Below, piece after piece: positions 63,271 through 64,000 of a DNA stretch of 64,000 nt. The stretch spans positions 1,578,501 to 1,642,500 of the forward strand of contig NZ_CP048410.1 in NCBI RefSeq assembly GCF_019357415.1, in the 5' to 3' direction. The notes below the pieces were generated by a model. The model did not search any database and was not told the DNA's origin. It worked only from the letters and a program-made list of their open reading frames with translations. Within the stretch, counting starts at the first letter, position 1; each line of letters starts with the position of its first letter. This stretch comes from Gramella sp. MT6 (GTDB lineage Bacteria; Bacteroidota; Bacteroidia; Flavobacteriales; Flavobacteriaceae). The position numbers and the translations under genes are program-made.

Positions 63271-64000
<730 letters not shown>

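Overview
The window looks like chromosome of a marine-type Bacteroidota, family Flavobacteriaceae. The evidence is low G+C coding DNA, a SusC/SusD pair, promoters with TAnnTTTG -7 boxes, an exosortase of the XrtF type, a purH-mreBCD-mrdA-rodA block, and a 16S gene of flavobacterial character (a Gramella/Christiangramia-like relative is my guess, not a demonstrated assignment).

Layout. 1-5.4 kb: the 3' end of a dipeptidyl-peptidase gene followed by two POT-family peptide transporters (a peptide-use operon), then a thioredoxin-fold protein. 5.4-10.3 kb, minus strand: comEC-like, NlpC/P60 lipoprotein, lpxB, a small membrane protein and surE. 10.4-12.6 kb: a Prc-type carboxy-terminal protease. 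12.7-19.8 kb, minus strand: the rod-shape cluster rodA-mrdA-mreD-mreC-mreB and purH. 19.9-24 kb: an ABC permease, a GAF-domain protein, the XrtF exosortase with its partner membrane protein, and an NmrA-like oxidoreductase.

24.1-43 kb is the main accessory region: a copper handling island of about 19 kb. It holds a HYC_CC_PP-type small protein, a CusA/CusC/CusB tripartite efflux set, DUF305, a multicopper oxidase fused to a CopB-like C-terminal region, a PepSY protein, a DUF3347 lipoprotein, an AraC-type regulator with a Cys-x-x-Cys N-terminal domain, an ion channel, a 16-cysteine Csp-type copper storage protein, a CopA P-type ATPase with two HMA and two Cys/Met-rich domains, a PF03773 permease and a Spy/CpxP-like Met/His-rich periplasmic protein. 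A four-helix-bundle gene flanked by an inverted repeat sits inside the efflux operon, between cusA and cusC, and its repeats supply coding sequence to both neighbours.

43-52.6 kb: a zinc metalloprotease lipoprotein, a membrane protein with an apparent single-base frameshift, lysS, a Pmp3/YqaE small membrane protein, lipB, two unrecognised secreted proteins and rnhB. 52.7-60.4 kb: a SusC/SusD/lipoprotein operon without carbohydrate enzymes nearby, then a putative porin. 60.4-64 kb: an rRNA operon with three tandemly repeated promoter units, 16S, tRNA-Ile(GAT), tRNA-Ala(TGC) and the first about 730 bases of 23S. An AGTTCATTGA motif occurs three times in its leader and spacers.
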